64,000 nucleotides of DNA from a virus. The notes under the pieces were generated by a model. It had not been told where the DNA came from, searched no databases, and saw only the letters and a list, made by a program, of their open reading frames with translations. Both the position numbers and the translations under genes were made by a program. Below, piece after piece: positions 41,118-49,854 of the stretch. Numbering within the stretch: the first letter of the stretch is position 1; every line of letters starts with the position of its first letter. Location of the stretch: IMG/VR virus record IMGVR_UViG_3300031576_000002, positions 1 through 64,000 of that record, one strand, 5' to 3'.

Positions 41118-42329
41118 TCAGTAAAGGCGAGAACCGCCGTAAGCGGGCTCTCCGGGCAACATCAACGGAACCTTGCGCGTAGAGTCGTAAGGACCGCGGA
41201 CGTTGGTGTCCTGAAAGTTCATCATCGAGGGAATGCCATAGGGGCGGTAGTTGCGTGGCCTGGAAGCCAGCCGGTAGGAACCCGTGATCTTCGCTACCGT
41301 GTCACGATCGAGCGCGTGAACCTTTCCAGCCGACAGAAAGTACACAGGCTCCTGCACTTTCCCGTTCTCGACCGGCACGGGCACGATCCACTCCAGCACG
41401 GGACCAAGCTGAGTCGGAACTCGCACCTGCACACGGGCCTGAGCGCGCTTCACAGTTCCGTCCGCTGCGTGCTCGACCTTGGAGAAGCCGATGAACCGCA
41501 GCTTGGGCTGGTACACGAAATCAGCCCGTTGAAGTGCCGCATCAGCCGCCTGCATCACTCGTGAGCCAAGCTGGTGCATCGACACCTGGCTCTCGGTCAC
41601 GGAGTCGCGCTGCTGACTCTTCAAGCTGAAATTGAGCTTCTTGGTCGCCTCGACCAGCTTGGCCTTCTTGTTCTCCGGCTTGGCCTGGGCTGTCTTCATC
41701 AACTCGCCCGCAGGCTTCTCGCTGACTTCCCAGTGCGACCACGCCACCAAGAAGTTCTTGGAGTCAGGGAAATAGTCCACAATCTGCCCTGCCCTGCCCG
41801 TCTGACGATCGATCACCTTGTCCATCAGGTTGAAAGCCGCCGCGCCAAACTTGCGAAGCTTCCCGAGCAGTGCCTTCCGAACAGCCAGCGTCTGCTCGCC
41901 TGCCAGAATCTTACGCAGCTCGCCGCGTTCCGCAAGCTGGCGCAGGTGGTCAAACGTAGCAGCCGCCTTGTGAAGACCCTGCATCTTGGCGCGCGCCTGG
42001 AATTGCTCCAGGTCCCGCAGCGTGATCTGGCCTACCGGGTCGAGTTCCTGGCGGTTCCTGGCGGCCACCAGGAACCCGCGCAGCTCGGGCTGAGTCGGCA
42101 CCGCGTACTCCAGCAGCGCCCGGAGCATGGCTGTGCTCAGAACCTCGGGACTGGTAGATGCCTTCTTGGCTCGTCGCGCGTTCCTGGGGTCCAAAACCCT
42201 GCGATAGGGATTGGTTTTGGCCGATGCCTGCGCCTGCTGCCGCGCACGGAACTCGGGCGCAAACTGCTCGAAGTAGCCTCCCAGCGGGGAGGACTCGCGA
42301 AAAGACCGGCTCAGCACAGGCGTGTTCAC
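41118..42329 (-). CDS. Unknown protein, possibly structural
   Basis: 403 aa. An arginine-rich N-terminus (about residues 25-60), a helical middle and a beta-rich C-terminal 130 residues (V-R-V-P-T-Q-L-G-P-V-L-E-W-I-V-P-V). No signal peptide or enzyme motif. Expressed in the same operon as 42340-43182. Capsid or internal head protein is a guess. Confidence 0.5.
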   Translation of the reverse strand: MNTPVLSRSFRESSPLGGYFEQFAPEFRARQQAQASAKTNPYRRVLDPRNARRAKKASTSPEVLSTAMLRALLEYAVPTQPELRGFLVAARNRQELDPVGQITLRDLEQFQARAKMQGLHKAAATFDHLRQLAERGELRKILAGEQTLAVRKALLGKLRKFGAAAFNLMDKVIDRQTGRAGQIVDYFPDSKNFLVAWSHWEVSEKPAGELMKTAQAKPENKKAKLVEATKKLNFSLKSQQRDSVTESQVSMHQLGSRVMQAADAALQRADFVYQPKLRFIGFSKVEHAADGTVKRAQARVQVRVPTQLGPVLEWIVPVPVENGKVQEPVYFLSAGKVHALDRDTVAKITGSYRLASRPRNYRPYGIPSMMNFQDTNVRGPYDSTRKVPLMLPGEPAYGGSRLY

Positions 42330-42339
42330 GGGATCCCCC

Positions 42340-43182
42340 TTACTCCGCGCGCTTTCGGCCCTGCTCTTCCTTCACCAGAGCTTCCGCATAAGCGCGATCA
42401 CCGAACGCCTGCGTGTAGTAGTCCACGAGGTAGCTCTCTTCCTTCTCCTGAGAGTAGCCGCGCGGCTCCTCCGACTGATCGGGTGGGAACCCGGGATCCT
42501 TGCCGGGATGAACCGGAATCACCTGCGCGGTACGGAACACGAAACGGTGTCCGTCCAGGTCCACGATCGGGTTGCCGCGCCGGTCATAGCTCACCAGATG
42601 ACCGGTCCCCTCGGGAGTCCGTACCTTGGCGCCCACTTTCAGCCTGGCGGCCTCCTTGGGGCGGCTGTCCACGACCTCGACAGAGATCGGCTCGACACTC
42701 TCGGTCTCCTTGCGAACCAGCGCGTAGGCCCCGCTATCGTCCTTTTCCAGAGCCCAGATGCGATGGTCGTCGCCACCGGACTTGCGGAAGAGGCCCGTAC
42801 CGATGCGGACAAAACCAGGCGGAACGCTCGTCGAACTGCGCAGCGGAATCCGCTCTTCCTTGGTCTGGATCCCGACGCGAAGGCAGTTGTTCGCCGTACG
42901 TTCGATGTTGGCCCACACGATCTCCTTGGAGGGAAGCTCGTGTGCCAGGAACGCCGTCAAGTGGGCCGCAGGCGGAACGTCCAGCTCCGGCACAAACTTG
43001 ATGTCCACGTACTCCCCGCCGTCGTAGCGGTAGGGGGCGCTTCCGATCTTGAGATCGGTACGGTGGCCGCGCTTACGCATTCCAGCGGCCAAGCCGGCAA
43101 AGAAATTGTCGGCACCCACCGAGTAGCGATTCGCGGGATTCCCGAACTCCCGACTCAGATTGCGCGCTCGCATCGAAAACAT
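42340..43182 (-). CDS. Unknown protein with SH3-like domain
   Basis: 280 aa. G-A-D-N-F-F-A-G-L-A-A-G near residue 23 and V-G-A-K-V-R-T-P-E-G-T-G-H-L-V-S-Y (about 200-217) followed by G-N-P-I-V-D-L, the form of a small beta barrel. Acidic C-terminus. Ends 10 bases before the next start. Not recognised. Confidence 0.5.
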   Translation of the reverse strand: MFSMRARNLSREFGNPANRYSVGADNFFAGLAAGMRKRGHRTDLKIGSAPYRYDGGEYVDIKFVPELDVPPAAHLTAFLAHELPSKEIVWANIERTANNCLRVGIQTKEERIPLRSSTSVPPGFVRIGTGLFRKSGGDDHRIWALEKDDSGAYALVRKETESVEPISVEVVDSRPKEAARLKVGAKVRTPEGTGHLVSYDRRGNPIVDLDGHRFVFRTAQVIPVHPGKDPGFPPDQSEEPRGYSQEKEESYLVDYYTQAFGDRAYAEALVKEEQGRKRAE

Positions 43183-43184
43183 GT

Positions 43185-43289
43185 TTACCCCTCCCCCATG
43201 CGCTTCCGCAGAACCCCTCGAAGACCCTTAATCCAGATTAACATCTCAAGGTCGAGTGTCAGTGTTGCTACCACGTCCAGGCTCTTCAT
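43185..43289 (-). CDS. Tiny hydrophobic/basic protein
   Basis: 34 aa from ATG 43289, which overlaps the upstream stop as ATGA, the best evidence for translation. Hydrophobic first 20 residues, then basic (L-R-K-R). Could be a membrane-associated peptide. Confidence 0.4.
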   Translation of the reverse strand: MKSLDVVATLTLDLEMLIWIKGLRGVLRKRMGEG

Positions 43290-43747
43290 GAGGCCGTTGA
43301 CGACTGTGCGAACGTAGGACTGCTGCCAGACGCTTGCTTCGCACGCAAAGCCCTCTTGCGGCCCGTCGTACTCAGGTAGCGTTTCTTTCTTTGCCCCGCT
43401 GAGTGCTCCTGCATGAACGTCGAAAGATCCGTCTTGAAGTATCGCTTTATCATCGTATACAGGTACGGAATCGAAACTCCCAGCGCTGCGCACTGCGCTT
43501 GCAGTGTCCCGAACTGTTGAGAGGTCTCGACCAGAATGTCTTTGATGTCGCGTCGAACCCGTCCGCTGAATTTCCATTCGATCCACACTACTTTCGGCGG
43601 CTTCCAACGGTAGCACTCAAAACTGCACCAGAGCATGCCCTTCTTGACCCGACTGGGAAACAGATGCTTCGTGACAGGTCCCCCGCATGCAATGCAGGTA
43701 TATCTCCCTTTCGGGGTTGAAGCTCTCGTTGGCGCAGCTTGGTCCAC
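43286..43747 (-). CDS. Zinc-finger helix-turn-helix-like protein, GTG start
   Basis: 153 aa. C-I-A-C (about 18) and C-S-F-E-C (about 41) form a zinc finger. Residues 75-110 have a helix-turn-helix appearance (L-G-V-S-I-P-Y-L-Y-T-M-I-K-R-Y). Basic C-terminus. Homing-endonuclease-like or regulatory protein possible. The GTG at 43747 is the first usable start after a TAG. The 70 bases between 43748 and 43817 contain no gene. Confidence 0.55.
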   Translation of the reverse strand: MDQAAPTRASTPKGRYTCIACGGPVTKHLFPSRVKKGMLWCSFECYRWKPPKVVWIEWKFSGRVRRDIKDILVETSQQFGTLQAQCAALGVSIPYLYTMIKRYFKTDLSTFMQEHSAGQRKKRYLSTTGRKRALRAKQASGSSPTFAQSSTAS

Positions 43748-43817
43748 AGCCTCAAGGGTACGTGCCTAGTCCAACGCTACCTAAAGTGCTATTGCAACCG
43801 CAACGCCCACAGTCCCG

Positions 43818-44117
43818 TCAAAGCGGCGTTTTTCTGGCTGCACGACCTTCCACCCCAAAGTTGTCGGGATTCCTTAGAACATGGGTGCGGTACTTCGCCA
43901 TCGCATTCATCAGGTCGCGTTCTATCGTCGCCAGCGGGTACCCCAGCAGAGAAGCGATCTCGGCAGGGCTATGGTCGCGGTCGGGATCATTCCAGTCACA
44001 GTGCGTCGGAAGCTTTCGGTTGAAATGGTCACATCTTGAAAAAGTGCAGTCTCGGTCGCCTACTCCGACCCTCCAGCGCCAGCATGGAAACCGTCGCGTC
44101 AGGTCTTCCTTGCTCAC
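43818..44117 (-). CDS. Sigma-region-4-like HTH protein with zinc motif
   Basis: 99 aa from GTG 44117, overlapping the KH gene's stop as GTGA. A cysteine/histidine cluster in residues 12-45 (C-W-R-W...C-T-F-S-R-C-D-H) precedes H-S-P-A-E-I-A-S-L-L-G-Y-P-L-A-T-I-E-R-D-L, a helix-turn-helix like sigma region 4.2. Likely a transcription regulator, perhaps for late genes, though no regions 2 or 3 are present. Confidence 0.65.
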   Translation of the reverse strand: MSKEDLTRRFPCWRWRVGVGDRDCTFSRCDHFNRKLPTHCDWNDPDRDHSPAEIASLLGYPLATIERDLMNAMAKYRTHVLRNPDNFGVEGRAARKTPL

Positions 44118-44410
44118 CGAGAGAAGCCAGGCTCGACAGGAGCCCCGGGTAAGTCTATGAAAAACCGCGTCCAACAGCCTGCACGCGCAGCAGCCTTACT
44201 CCACAGAACGCGAATCGCTGCCAAAGTAGATCCGCCTTGTCCGATCACACGGCCGTAGTCCTTTTGATCCACCATGATCTCCAGGACCAGCGTGTGACCG
44301 CCTGCAATCTTGACCACGCTCACTTTTTCTGGAGCCTCGACAATGAGGCGAATACACGCCTCCAAGGTGAGGCGTAGCGATTCAGCAGGGTCGAAAGTAA
44401 CGGAATCCAT
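44114..44410 (-). CDS. KH-domain RNA-binding protein (KhpA-like)
   Basis: 98 aa from ATG 44410, one base overlap with the SbcC stop. The GRVIGQGG loop (53-60) followed by T-L-A-A-I-R is the type II KH GXXG RNA-binding motif, like bacterial KhpA. A C-terminal extension is basic and proline-rich. Probably binds phage or host RNA. Rare in phages. Confidence 0.85.
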   Translation of the reverse strand: MDSVTFDPAESLRLTLEACIRLIVEAPEKVSVVKIAGGHTLVLEIMVDQKDYGRVIGQGGSTLAAIRVLWSKAAARAGCWTRFFIDLPGAPVEPGFSR

Positions 44411-46419
44411 CAGGCAGCGGCGCGGCTCTGCCCGATAATGTCGCCCACCTCGACGGGATCTGTCAAGAGCTTCGTGATCCCGCCCTCCTTTCGCGCGATC
44501 CAGACCTGGTCGAACACGTCGAGCGGAATGGACTCTGGATCCGCATTGGTGGTCACGATCACAGTCTTGGACTCGTCTCGAATCGTTCGCAGCACTTCGA
44601 GGATCTGGGCGTGTCCCAGCGTATCTACATCGCGCAGGATTTCGTCGAACCCTACAAAGTTGAAAGACTTGGAAACTGTCTCGGCCAGTCTCCAGAGAGC
44701 AAAGAGCACCGCCACGGTCACTCGCTTGCGCTCCCCGCCCGACCACGCTGCGATAGGAAGCGCTCCCTTCACGGGATCTTCTACGGTCAGGTCGAGAACT
44801 TCCCCCTTGCCTTTGGTTTTGAAGCTGAAGGCGGCAGATACCTTGCCCTCGGTCAGAATCGCCAAGTAACGCGCTACTTCGGCGTTCAACGTGTCCAAAA
44901 GGGCTCGAATCTTGGCCGCACGAATCTGCGGAAATACATCTTTCTCCGCAACCCTGAAAACGTCCAGACGCGCCTGCGCCTCTTCCTGCTCTTTCTTCAG
45001 CGTCTCCAGTTGCGCCTGCGCCTGTGCATGGCGTTCCTCGATTTCGCCAATATGCTTCATCTTCTCCGTCAGGCGCCCTACTTCTGCCTCTGCCTGCCGC
45101 AGTACATCCTCTGCGATGGCAAGATCATTCTCTATTTTTCGACGACTTGTCTCCAGCTTCTTTAGATCCTCTTCCCCTACATCTTGCTCGACAGGATCGA
45201 TCTCTTCATCTTCTCCTCCCGGCCTGTACCCCGCAATCTCGTGCGTGAGCCGTTGATACTCCGCTATACGTTTCTTGATCTTCTCGGCCTTTTGCTGCTT
45301 GGTCTCGTACTTGACCAACTTCTCCGCAAGAGCTTCCTTTTGGCTTTCAAGACTCGTAACCAGCTCTTCCCTATCGTGCTCGTCTAGCGGGCGCAAGCAG
45401 GTAGGACACTTCGCACCCTCAACCGCCTGTAGGACTTCGACGCCTTCTGTGAGTTCCCCAAGCTTGCTCTCGGTCGTAGCGACCCGATTGCAAATCTGCC
45501 GGTAGCGATCCTCGAACGCTTGGGAATCCGTTAGATGATCGCCCAGCTTCCCTTCCAACTCTTCAAGTTGTGCCTGCTTCTTCGTGACTTCATCTCGGAC
45601 CCGCTGCTGCCGTTCGACCTGCCGCATCCGTTCATTCTTGCGGGCTAGTTCCTCTCTCCCTCTCGTAATACGGGTGTCCAAGCTCTTCCTTCGATTCTGC
45701 AAATCTGCGACTTGCACATCGACACGGTCTAGCTTCTCGCGCTCTGTCCGAAGCTGCATGACGATCAAGTCCGCATCGTCGAGCGCTTCCGCGCTTTCCA
45801 GAAGTGTCTCCGCCGTTTCGATCTGCCCTGCGATTCGTTCGACCGCCATCTCAGCCGAGCGGATATAGCCTCTAGCCGTCTCTTGACAGTCCCGCCAAAG
45901 ATCGAATCCAAACAGCTTCGAGAAAAATCCTTGTCGGGCCAGGTTGGTGCCAAATACGAACTCGTGAAGATCGTCCTGACCGATCAGGACAGCGCCGCGG
46001 AACACGTCGTAGGACACTCCAAGCAACTTCTCAATCTGCGACCCGACTGGACCCTTCTGCGTCAGATCCGCCCATTCATCGGCGCCGTCAAAAAGCCGGT
46101 AGGAGTTCTGATGAACGGGATGTCCCCTTGTGAGACGAACCCGGTAGGGGTGCCCTGCAACTTCAAAGTCGAGTTCGATCTTCGCGCCCTGCTCCTGCTG
46201 AACGGTATTGATGATCGCATCGTGCCCGATACCTCGGGACGTTTTCTCGTAGAGGGCGTAGCTAATCATATCTAGCAAACTGGATTTTCCTGATCCGTTA
46301 CTTCCCCCGAGATCATGATTTTGGCCTAGAAGTAGAACCAAACCCTGTCCGTCAAGATCCACTTCTACGGACCCCAGAGATAAAAAGTTCTCGGCACGAG
46401 CTTTCAAGAGCTTAATCAC
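44410..46419 (-). CDS. sbcC: SbcC/Rad50-type ATPase subunit
   Basis: 669 aa from GTG 46419 (GTGA overlap). Walker A G-G-S-N-G-S-G-K-S (38-46), long coiled coils on each side of a zinc hook C-P-T-C-L-R-P (about 336), ABC signature W-S-G-G-E-R-K-R (about 560) and Walker B F-V-G-F-D-E-I (about 590). Works with SbcD (46987) to process DNA ends and hairpins. Shorter than E. coli SbcC; two small genes separate it from sbcD. Confidence 0.92.
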   Translation of the reverse strand: MIKLLKARAENFLSLGSVEVDLDGQGLVLLLGQNHDLGGSNGSGKSSLLDMISYALYEKTSRGIGHDAIINTVQQEQGAKIELDFEVAGHPYRVRLTRGHPVHQNSYRLFDGADEWADLTQKGPVGSQIEKLLGVSYDVFRGAVLIGQDDLHEFVFGTNLARQGFFSKLFGFDLWRDCQETARGYIRSAEMAVERIAGQIETAETLLESAEALDDADLIVMQLRTEREKLDRVDVQVADLQNRRKSLDTRITRGREELARKNERMRQVERQQRVRDEVTKKQAQLEELEGKLGDHLTDSQAFEDRYRQICNRVATTESKLGELTEGVEVLQAVEGAKCPTCLRPLDEHDREELVTSLESQKEALAEKLVKYETKQQKAEKIKKRIAEYQRLTHEIAGYRPGGEDEEIDPVEQDVGEEDLKKLETSRRKIENDLAIAEDVLRQAEAEVGRLTEKMKHIGEIEERHAQAQAQLETLKKEQEEAQARLDVFRVAEKDVFPQIRAAKIRALLDTLNAEVARYLAILTEGKVSAAFSFKTKGKGEVLDLTVEDPVKGALPIAAWSGGERKRVTVAVLFALWRLAETVSKSFNFVGFDEILRDVDTLGHAQILEVLRTIRDESKTVIVTTNADPESIPLDVFDQVWIARKEGGITKLLTDPVEVGDIIGQSRAAA

Positions 46420-46700
46420 AGGTACTCCGTCCACTCGATGAGAGCGCGAATTTCCGCACGGGGGCACGGCCAAGTCTTTCGGCCGCCTTCATCCCGGTAG
46501 TGACGCCCATCGCTAAGGATTTTTGCAGGAAAATCAGGATCGTCGCAGTCGGTGCAAGATACAGCTTGCGCTGCTTCCTCTAACGCATTGACACGACTGA
46601 TCTCCACCGCATCTTCCACGACTTCGTTAATGTGATCGCACTCTGCGCAATGGGGAGTTCGGCGCGGATAGCATCCATTGCAGGTTAACTCTAAAGCCAC
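46416..46700 (-). CDS. Zinc-binding protein
   Basis: 94 aa. C-N-G-C and C-A-E-C near the N-terminus (residues 7-21), then C-T-D-C and a further C-P-R, suggesting two zinc sites. GTGA overlap with sbcC. Its position inside the sbcC-sbcD pair suggests co-expression, not necessarily a shared complex. Confidence 0.6.
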   Translation of the reverse strand: MALELTCNGCYPRRTPHCAECDHINEVVEDAVEISRVNALEEAAQAVSCTDCDDPDFPAKILSDGRHYRDEGGRKTWPCPRAEIRALIEWTEYL

Positions 46701-46990
46701 GGATTCATCACCGCCCGCAAAAGCCCTTCACTCTTCATCATTTCCAAAAGCGGCAAGGCTCTACATGAATCCGCGCCGTGAATGGCTCCACTAAATGGAT
46801 TTTTTCCCCGGCAGTCCCGGCATACCACCCAGCAGGCATCTTCCAGCGCCACCTGTCGCGCAGCTCCCGACTCCGCGTACCGGGCGTCGATGCTACTAGG
46901 CTTGAGCGCTTCTGCCCGCCAACACGGCTCGATTGTGTTCGAGTGGGTGTCCCTGCAAATCGGACACTCGTCATACTCAGAAAGGCTCAT
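46691..46990 (-). CDS. Zinc-ribbon protein between sbcD and sbcC
   Basis: 99 aa. C-P-I-C (residue 9) and C-R-D-C (about 58) give a zinc ribbon with H between. It overlaps sbcD at its start (4 bases) and the next gene by 10 bases. Related in design to 46416-46700, so the pair may come from a duplication. Confidence 0.6.
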   Translation of the reverse strand: MSLSEYDECPICRDTHSNTIEPCWRAEALKPSSIDARYAESGAARQVALEDACWVVCRDCRGKNPFSGAIHGADSCRALPLLEMMKSEGLLRAVMNPWL

Positions 46991-48093
46991 ATTGCCCTAG
47001 CTGTCTCTCGTATCAGCGCCAAACACTGCTCCTTCAAGTCGTCCACCGGCACCGACCAATCCTTGCGCGAGGCGAGAAACGCGATCAACTCTTCTTCCGG
47101 AGACTTGCCTAGCTGCGACAGCACCGCCCCTTGGATCTCTACTTTGCCAGGCTGTGAGCTTTCTACGAATCGCTTCTCAACCAGCAGCGTAACTTCCCGC
47201 TTGGCCGCGCTGGCCCGCAAGGCAGGAATATCCAGAGCCCGCAGTTCCGCCGGAGTGTCGCTGACCGTCAGCTTGAGGATAGTTCGCGGTACACAAGTTT
47301 GTACCGCACCCTTGACTTCGTCCGCTTGAACCGTCGCCGCCGCAAGACGGTACGGCTTCTCCAACAAGATCGGCCTTGTCTTCACGCCTTGCGACATGAT
47401 CGTAACTAAGATCCCGCCGCTATCCTCGTAGGCTTCCCCAAAGTCCTTCTGCACGAGACTGCCGGAGTAGTAAGCAGGAGTCTCGCACTTGATCCGCTGG
47501 CGCTTGTGAATGTCACCGGCCGCGACATAGTCCACGTCCAGCTTGTCGAGAATCCTTGGATCGAGTCCTTTGTCTGCGGGCATGCCTCTGTACGCAGCAC
47601 CTTGGAAGGTCTCGTGCAGCATGAGAATGATGGGCTTCTCGATCTTCTCCGGGTGAAAACCTGGCCAGTTTCGCGGCTGAAATCGCTCAGGTCCACCGTA
47701 GGGCGGGATCACAACCAGAACGAACGTCTCGAACTCCTCGACCGCTAGCGTATCGAAGACACGAAGGTGGTGGAACCTGCCCTCTACAATCTGGAGCGTC
47801 TTGAGGGTGTGGTAGCCATTCAGCTCCCGGTTCAGGTAGTCGTGGTTCCCCGGCATGACAAGCACTGGAATTTCCAACTTGTCTACTCGATCGAACCAGG
47901 CAAGCAGCGCGTCCTTCTCCTGCTGGTGCGGATGAGGGTGCTCGAAGATGTCGCCCGCTAGCAGGATCGCCTCGACGGTTTCCCGTCTCGCAACCTCGAC
48001 GATCTCATCGAGCGCGAGCATCTGCCGTTCGAGGCTTCCTGGCAGCTTGCGCTGCGCCCCGATCTGCAAATCAGCAATATGCACAAACCTCAT
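46987..48093 (-). CDS. sbcD: SbcD/Mre11-type nuclease subunit
   Basis: 368 aa. Metallophosphoesterase motifs: H-I-A-D-L-Q-I-G (residues 5-12), L-A-G-D-I-F-E (about 45), P-G-N-H-D-Y (about 80), L-H-E (about 155) and A-A-G-D-I-H-K (about 188). The C-terminal domain contacts the SbcC coiled coil. The second motif lacks the usual C-terminal H after D-L-H. Forms with sbcC an end-processing nuclease. Confidence 0.93.
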   Translation of the reverse strand: MRFVHIADLQIGAQRKLPGSLERQMLALDEIVEVARRETVEAILLAGDIFEHPHPHQQEKDALLAWFDRVDKLEIPVLVMPGNHDYLNRELNGYHTLKTLQIVEGRFHHLRVFDTLAVEEFETFVLVVIPPYGGPERFQPRNWPGFHPEKIEKPIILMLHETFQGAAYRGMPADKGLDPRILDKLDVDYVAAGDIHKRQRIKCETPAYYSGSLVQKDFGEAYEDSGGILVTIMSQGVKTRPILLEKPYRLAAATVQADEVKGAVQTCVPRTILKLTVSDTPAELRALDIPALRASAAKREVTLLVEKRFVESSQPGKVEIQGAVLSQLGKSPEEELIAFLASRKDWSVPVDDLKEQCLALIRETARAI

Positions 48094-48095
48094 AG

Positions 48096-48329
48096 CTACG
48101 CGACTCCAATTCTCAACAGCTCGCGAAATACGGGAGACACAAACTCCTCCCCCATCGTCTCGGGTTCAAGCCAAGACTCTCCTTTACGGCACGCAGCGAT
48201 TCTGTTCAAGACCGCGCGAATCTCTTTCGCCTGGGTAGGCTCTCCTAGCAATTCCAACTGCTTCGCCAAGTCCTCTATGTACTCGGCTGCCTGATCCCAA
48301 GTCTGAAGCTGAAAGTCCCGACCTGCCAT
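48096..48329 (-). CDS. Small helical protein
   Basis: 77 aa, ATG, ends 2 bases before sbcD. Helical, with L-L-G-E-P-T-Q-A near the middle. Follows the SSB gene and a strong hairpin at 48341. Unrecognised. Confidence 0.5.
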   Translation of the reverse strand: MAGRDFQLQTWDQAAEYIEDLAKQLELLGEPTQAKEIRAVLNRIAACRKGESWLEPETMGEEFVSPVFRELLRIGVA

Positions 48330-48340
48330 AAGGTTCCAAG

Positions 48341-48362
48341 CGGGGCCGGAAGACCGGCCCCG
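48341..48362 (-). terminator. GC-rich hairpin after the SSB gene
   Basis: Nine-bp perfect stem CGGGGCCGG/CCGGCCCCG with a 4-base loop, 15 bases after the stop at 48378 on the minus strand. The tail after the stem is CTTGG without a T run, so it may be an attenuator or mRNA end stabiliser instead of a strong terminator. Confidence 0.6.
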
Positions 48363-48377
48363 TTTGCCTCTGTACGC

Positions 48378-49007
48378 TCAGTCGTCGTCCAGTTCGACCG
48401 AATCCATATCGGAGAATTCCTCGTCGTCGTCATCCGCGGACTTCGCGGCTTTCTTCTTGGGCGCAGGCTCGTCTTCCTCCACCTTGCGCTTGGGAGGCTC
48501 GTCCTCCTCCACCCGCCTCTTCTTGACCGCGGGTTCCCTGTAGTCCACCGGCGCAGCTCGCTTCTTGGGGGCCGCCTCTTCCACCTTGCGCTTGGGGGCG
48601 GGCTCGCCGTCCTCGACCGGGCTCTTCTTCTTCTTGATCCGCCAAAGCTTGTCCACATTCGCCCAAGAGTTCCCCTTCGTGTCTTCGGTCACTTCCACAT
48701 TGATTCGCACGCGCGTTCCGATGTAGGCACGCAGATCGTCGTCGTCCAGCCCTTGGCCAAAGTCGATGTCCACGCTCAGCGCGTCCATGACCGCATCGAG
48801 CTTGCCCTTTCCCGTACCGGAGAACTTCGTGTTTGTAATCATGGACACGACGCAGCCATCGTACTCGCCGCCATCCTTGATCTCGAACATCCACCGGATG
48901 CTGGGGCCAAACTTCGGCTTCTCGACTTCCTTGATGTCCTTGAGCACGGCTTCGTACACGTCCGGCTCTGGAATCTTGATCTCTTCCTTGACCACTCTGA
49001 GTGCCAT
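48378..49007 (-). CDS. Single-stranded DNA-binding-like protein with charged repeats
   Basis: 209 aa. Residues 1-125 resemble an OB-fold phage SSB (V-Y-E-A-V-L-K-D-I-K, R-W-M-F-E-I-K-D-G, V-R-I-N-V-E-V-T). Residues 125-190 contain repeats of E-P-A-P-K-R-K-V-E-E type, and the end is very acidic (D-D-D-D-E-E-F-S-D-M-D), the classic SSB C-terminal tip used to recruit partners. Located between RecA and SbcD. Good ribosome binding site (AGGGGAGG). Confidence 0.7.
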   Translation of the reverse strand: MALRVVKEEIKIPEPDVYEAVLKDIKEVEKPKFGPSIRWMFEIKDGGEYDGCVVSMITNTKFSGTGKGKLDAVMDALSVDIDFGQGLDDDDLRAYIGTRVRINVEVTEDTKGNSWANVDKLWRIKKKKSPVEDGEPAPKRKVEEAAPKKRAAPVDYREPAVKKRRVEEDEPPKRKVEEDEPAPKKKAAKSADDDDEEFSDMDSVELDDD

Positions 49008-49054
49008 TTTGCTGCCTCCCCTTTTATCGACTCACGGTCGATTTGAGTTCTTAG

Positions 49055-49666
49055 CTACGCTCGCATCGAGCGCTTGATGTGAATTCCGCCGGTCTCGCCT
49101 CGCGAAATTTCTCCCAGGTCTGCCTGCATCTGAACCACGGTGATTTGACGGCTCACCGACTGAAACGCCTGGTCTAGGTTGTCCAGAATGAGCCCGACCT
49201 GCCGGTCGTACAAAGTTGCATGTGCAACTCCTTGCCGAACAAGGCGGCGCAATTTCCTGAGCGTACCTGGAACCAGTTGGTTCGCCGCCGCCAGCCTGAG
49301 TGTCTGGTTGGACTGGCTGTGAACCTCGGGACGGTTGAGCATTGCCATGTTGACGTGGTGCTCGACTTCCTCCCCTACATCAGACTCCAAGCTCTTCCAG
49401 AGATGGTGGGCCGCGACCGCCTCCGTCTTCGCTACCACGGTACGATCACGGTAGGATTGGATCCGCTCGATCTGATGACTCACTTCAGAGAGCGGAAGCG
49501 ACGACGGATCTTTCGACAGGTTCACGGTGTAGCCACGCAACTCTTGCATCGTCGCTATGTAGTCGGGCTGCGCCTGCACAAGCTTCTCGTACTTCCTGGC
49601 GAGCTTCTTCGCCTGGGCTACGCGCTCTTGACTTGGAACGCTTTCGTCACGATTCTCTGAATCCAT
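49055..49666 (-). CDS. Helical protein in recombination module
   Basis: 203 aa, charged helices throughout with coiled-coil potential around residues 20-60 and 150-180. No metal or nucleotide motif. Its place between RecA and SSB suggests a recombination mediator or loader, which remains inference. Confidence 0.5.
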   Translation of the reverse strand: MDSENRDESVPSQERVAQAKKLARKYEKLVQAQPDYIATMQELRGYTVNLSKDPSSLPLSEVSHQIERIQSYRDRTVVAKTEAVAAHHLWKSLESDVGEEVEHHVNMAMLNRPEVHSQSNQTLRLAAANQLVPGTLRKLRRLVRQGVAHATLYDRQVGLILDNLDQAFQSVSRQITVVQMQADLGEISRGETGGIHIKRSMRA

Positions 49667-49854
49667 GGATCTCGCTTCCCAGACGCACGTATGTCTTCGT
49701 CGATCAGATTTTCGATCTGCCTGTGCAGGTCCGCGCTGACTTGTTCAAGGTCTTCACCATCAGCGACAGTCGTTGTGATACTGGTGGAGAATTCGACGGA
49801 CTGGTAGTCAGCCGACACTCTCTTGACTACGCCCTTGCTCAGCTTCAACGGCAT
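49618..49854 (-). CDS. Small beta/alpha protein
   Basis: 78 aa. Two predicted strands (V-K-R-V-S-A-D-Y-Q-S-V-E-F-S) followed by helices; it overlaps recA by 47 bases and the downstream helical protein by 49. Resembles short phage recombination accessory proteins, but is unassigned. Confidence 0.5.
   Translation of the reverse strand: MPLKLSKGVVKRVSADYQSVEFSTSITTTVADGEDLEQVSADLHRQIENLIDEDIRASGKRDPWIQRIVTKAFQVKSA

Noticed and set aside
41574-43001. 475-codon plus-strand open frame
   Set aside because: Opposite strand of two minus-strand genes with consistent codon structure; the frame is arginine- and proline-rich with no motif.
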